The notes beneath the pieces are model-generated. The model did no database searches and was not told the DNA's origin. It saw only the letters and a program-made list of their open reading frames with translations. Both the position numbers and the translations under genes were made by a program. This document shows, one piece after another, positions 12,246 through 12,644 of a stretch of DNA of 12,644 bases. Source of the stretch: Candidatus Kerfeldbacteria bacterium (GTDB lineage Bacteria > Patescibacteriota > Patescibacteriia > UBA9570); the NCBI GenBank assembly GCA_016207285.1, contig JACQPW010000065.1:1-12644 (forward strand). The letters run 5' to 3'. Numbering within the stretch: position 1 is the first letter of the stretch; each line of letters opens with the position of its first letter.

Positions 12246-12272
12246 AAAGTCCTGCATTAGTTGGGCTTTTTT
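12246..12272 (+). terminator. Rho-independent terminator-like hairpin after tRNA-Gly
   Basis: AAAGTCC (12246-12252) pairs with GGGCTTT (12263-12269), with one G-T pair, around a 10-base loop, and is followed by more T's up to 12272. It is 20 bases after tRNA-Gly on the same strand and would also lie just beyond the stop of the convergent gene at 12285. It is the only clear terminator-like hairpin I found. Confidence 0.55.
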
Positions 12273-12284
12273 GTTCTGACGCAA

Positions 12285-12644
12285 CTATCTTCTTACGCCT
12301 CTAATACCAAAAGTATCAGACTGTCCTTTCTTGCCCCTGATTTTATATTTTTCATATCCTAATTGATCTAACAAAGCATCAGGGATATACTCCGCGCCAT
12401 ACCTCCTGACTAGATCAAATAAAGCGGTTGATCGCTCATCCTCTGGTAATTCAATAATGGCTTGAAATCTCTCCATAGTAGTTTTTTCTTGAGTTGTGGG
12501 TTGACTTTCAACTTGTCCGCTAGCAAGGCCAGCTTGTTCAACACGCCGCTGCGCTAAAAAGTAAAAATAACCTCGGCCAATTTTCTGTTTAATGCGTTCA
12601 CGCTGAGCTAGAGGTAGGGTCGCCAGAGCTGCTGGGTGTGGTGC
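12285..12644 (-). CDS. 3' part of an unrecognised gene running off the window
   Basis: The reading frame is open from the window edge (12644 is the first base of a codon) to the TAG at 12285, giving 119 visible residues. An internal ATG at 12476 could suggest a 63-residue protein, but the 56 codons before it read as normal protein (for example LPLAQRERIKQKIGRGYFYF and LAQRRVEQAG). There is also no -10 box or Shine-Dalgarno near that ATG, so I annotate a partial CDS missing its 5' end. The visible part is hydrophilic. It has a basic helical segment, a Gln/Thr/Ser-rich linker (near residues 43-56), an acidic helical module (ERFQAIIELPEDERSTALFD) and a very basic C-terminal tail (KYKIRGKKGQ and RGVRR), as in nucleic-acid-binding proteins. 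Family and function unknown. Confidence 0.7.
   Translation of the reverse strand, partial: APHPAALATLPLAQRERIKQKIGRGYFYFLAQRRVEQAGLASGQVESQPTTQEKTTMERFQAIIELPEDERSTALFDLVRRYGAEYIPDALLDQLGYEKYKIRGKKGQSDTFGIRGVRR

Noticed and set aside
12285..12476. A complete 63-residue gene starting at 12476
   Set aside because: The frame continues open to the window edge with protein-like sequence, and there is no initiation signal at 12476.
1..12644. CRISPR arrays, insertion sequences, rRNA genes or integrase attachment sites
   Set aside because: No regularly spaced direct repeats, transposase or integrase motifs, or rRNA-like sequence were found; the tRNA genes are not flanked by duplicated 3' ends.

Overview
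The window looks like a piece of a small, very compact bacterial chromosome. It has four tRNA genes without an encoded CCA end, genes that abut or overlap tail to tail, intergenic gaps of mostly under 70 bases, and several secreted or membrane proteins of no recognisable family. Promoters are of the bacterial housekeeping type (TATAAT-like -10 boxes). Together these suggest a streamlined lineage, and I lean towards Patescibacteria (Candidate Phyla Radiation), but that is inference: no ribosomal RNA or phylogenetic marker is present.

Layout. 33-2081 (minus): a secreted two-domain fibronectin-III protein and a GT-C membrane glycosyltransferase. 2147-2299 (plus): tRNA-Ile(GAT) and tRNA-Phe(GAA). 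2301-4284: two divergent membrane proteins of unknown function. 4285-6279 (minus): a secreted protein with seven carboxypeptidase-regulatory-like repeats. 6349-6421 (plus): tRNA-Pro(TGG). 6434-9496 (minus): two tandem paralogues of about 510 residues from a family I do not recognise, sharing an almost invariant 43-residue block. 9568-10257 (plus): a DedA/TVP38-type membrane protein, whose 3' end overlaps by 47 bases a minus-strand gene (10211-11215) for a membrane-anchored protein with a Tyr/Asp-rich stalk. 11253-11972 (plus): a short-chain dehydrogenase-like protein lacking the usual Tyr and Lys. 11973-12155: an intergenic stretch with a cluster of DnaA-box-like 9-mers and a possible 24-codon ORF with a strong Shine-Dalgarno. 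12156-12226 (plus): tRNA-Gly(TCC) followed by a terminator-like hairpin. 12285-12644 (minus): the 3' part of an unrecognised gene running off the window.

The most striking general feature is gene expression. Once starts are placed sensibly, nine of the ten complete CDSs carry a TATAAT-like hexamer ending 6-8 bases (six of them exactly 6) before the ATG, and none has a properly spaced Shine-Dalgarno. Transcription should therefore begin at or within a base or two of the start codon, giving leaderless mRNAs, and nearly every gene appears to be its own transcription unit even when its neighbour is only 3-9 bases away. The possible small ORF at 12096 is the only start in the window with a classical Shine-Dalgarno.

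Functionally the window mixes cell-surface functions (glycosyltransferase, Fn3 protein, repeat protein, anchored stalk protein, DedA-like protein) with tRNAs and a pair of unknown cytosolic-looking proteins. I see no mobile element, CRISPR array or rRNA gene.
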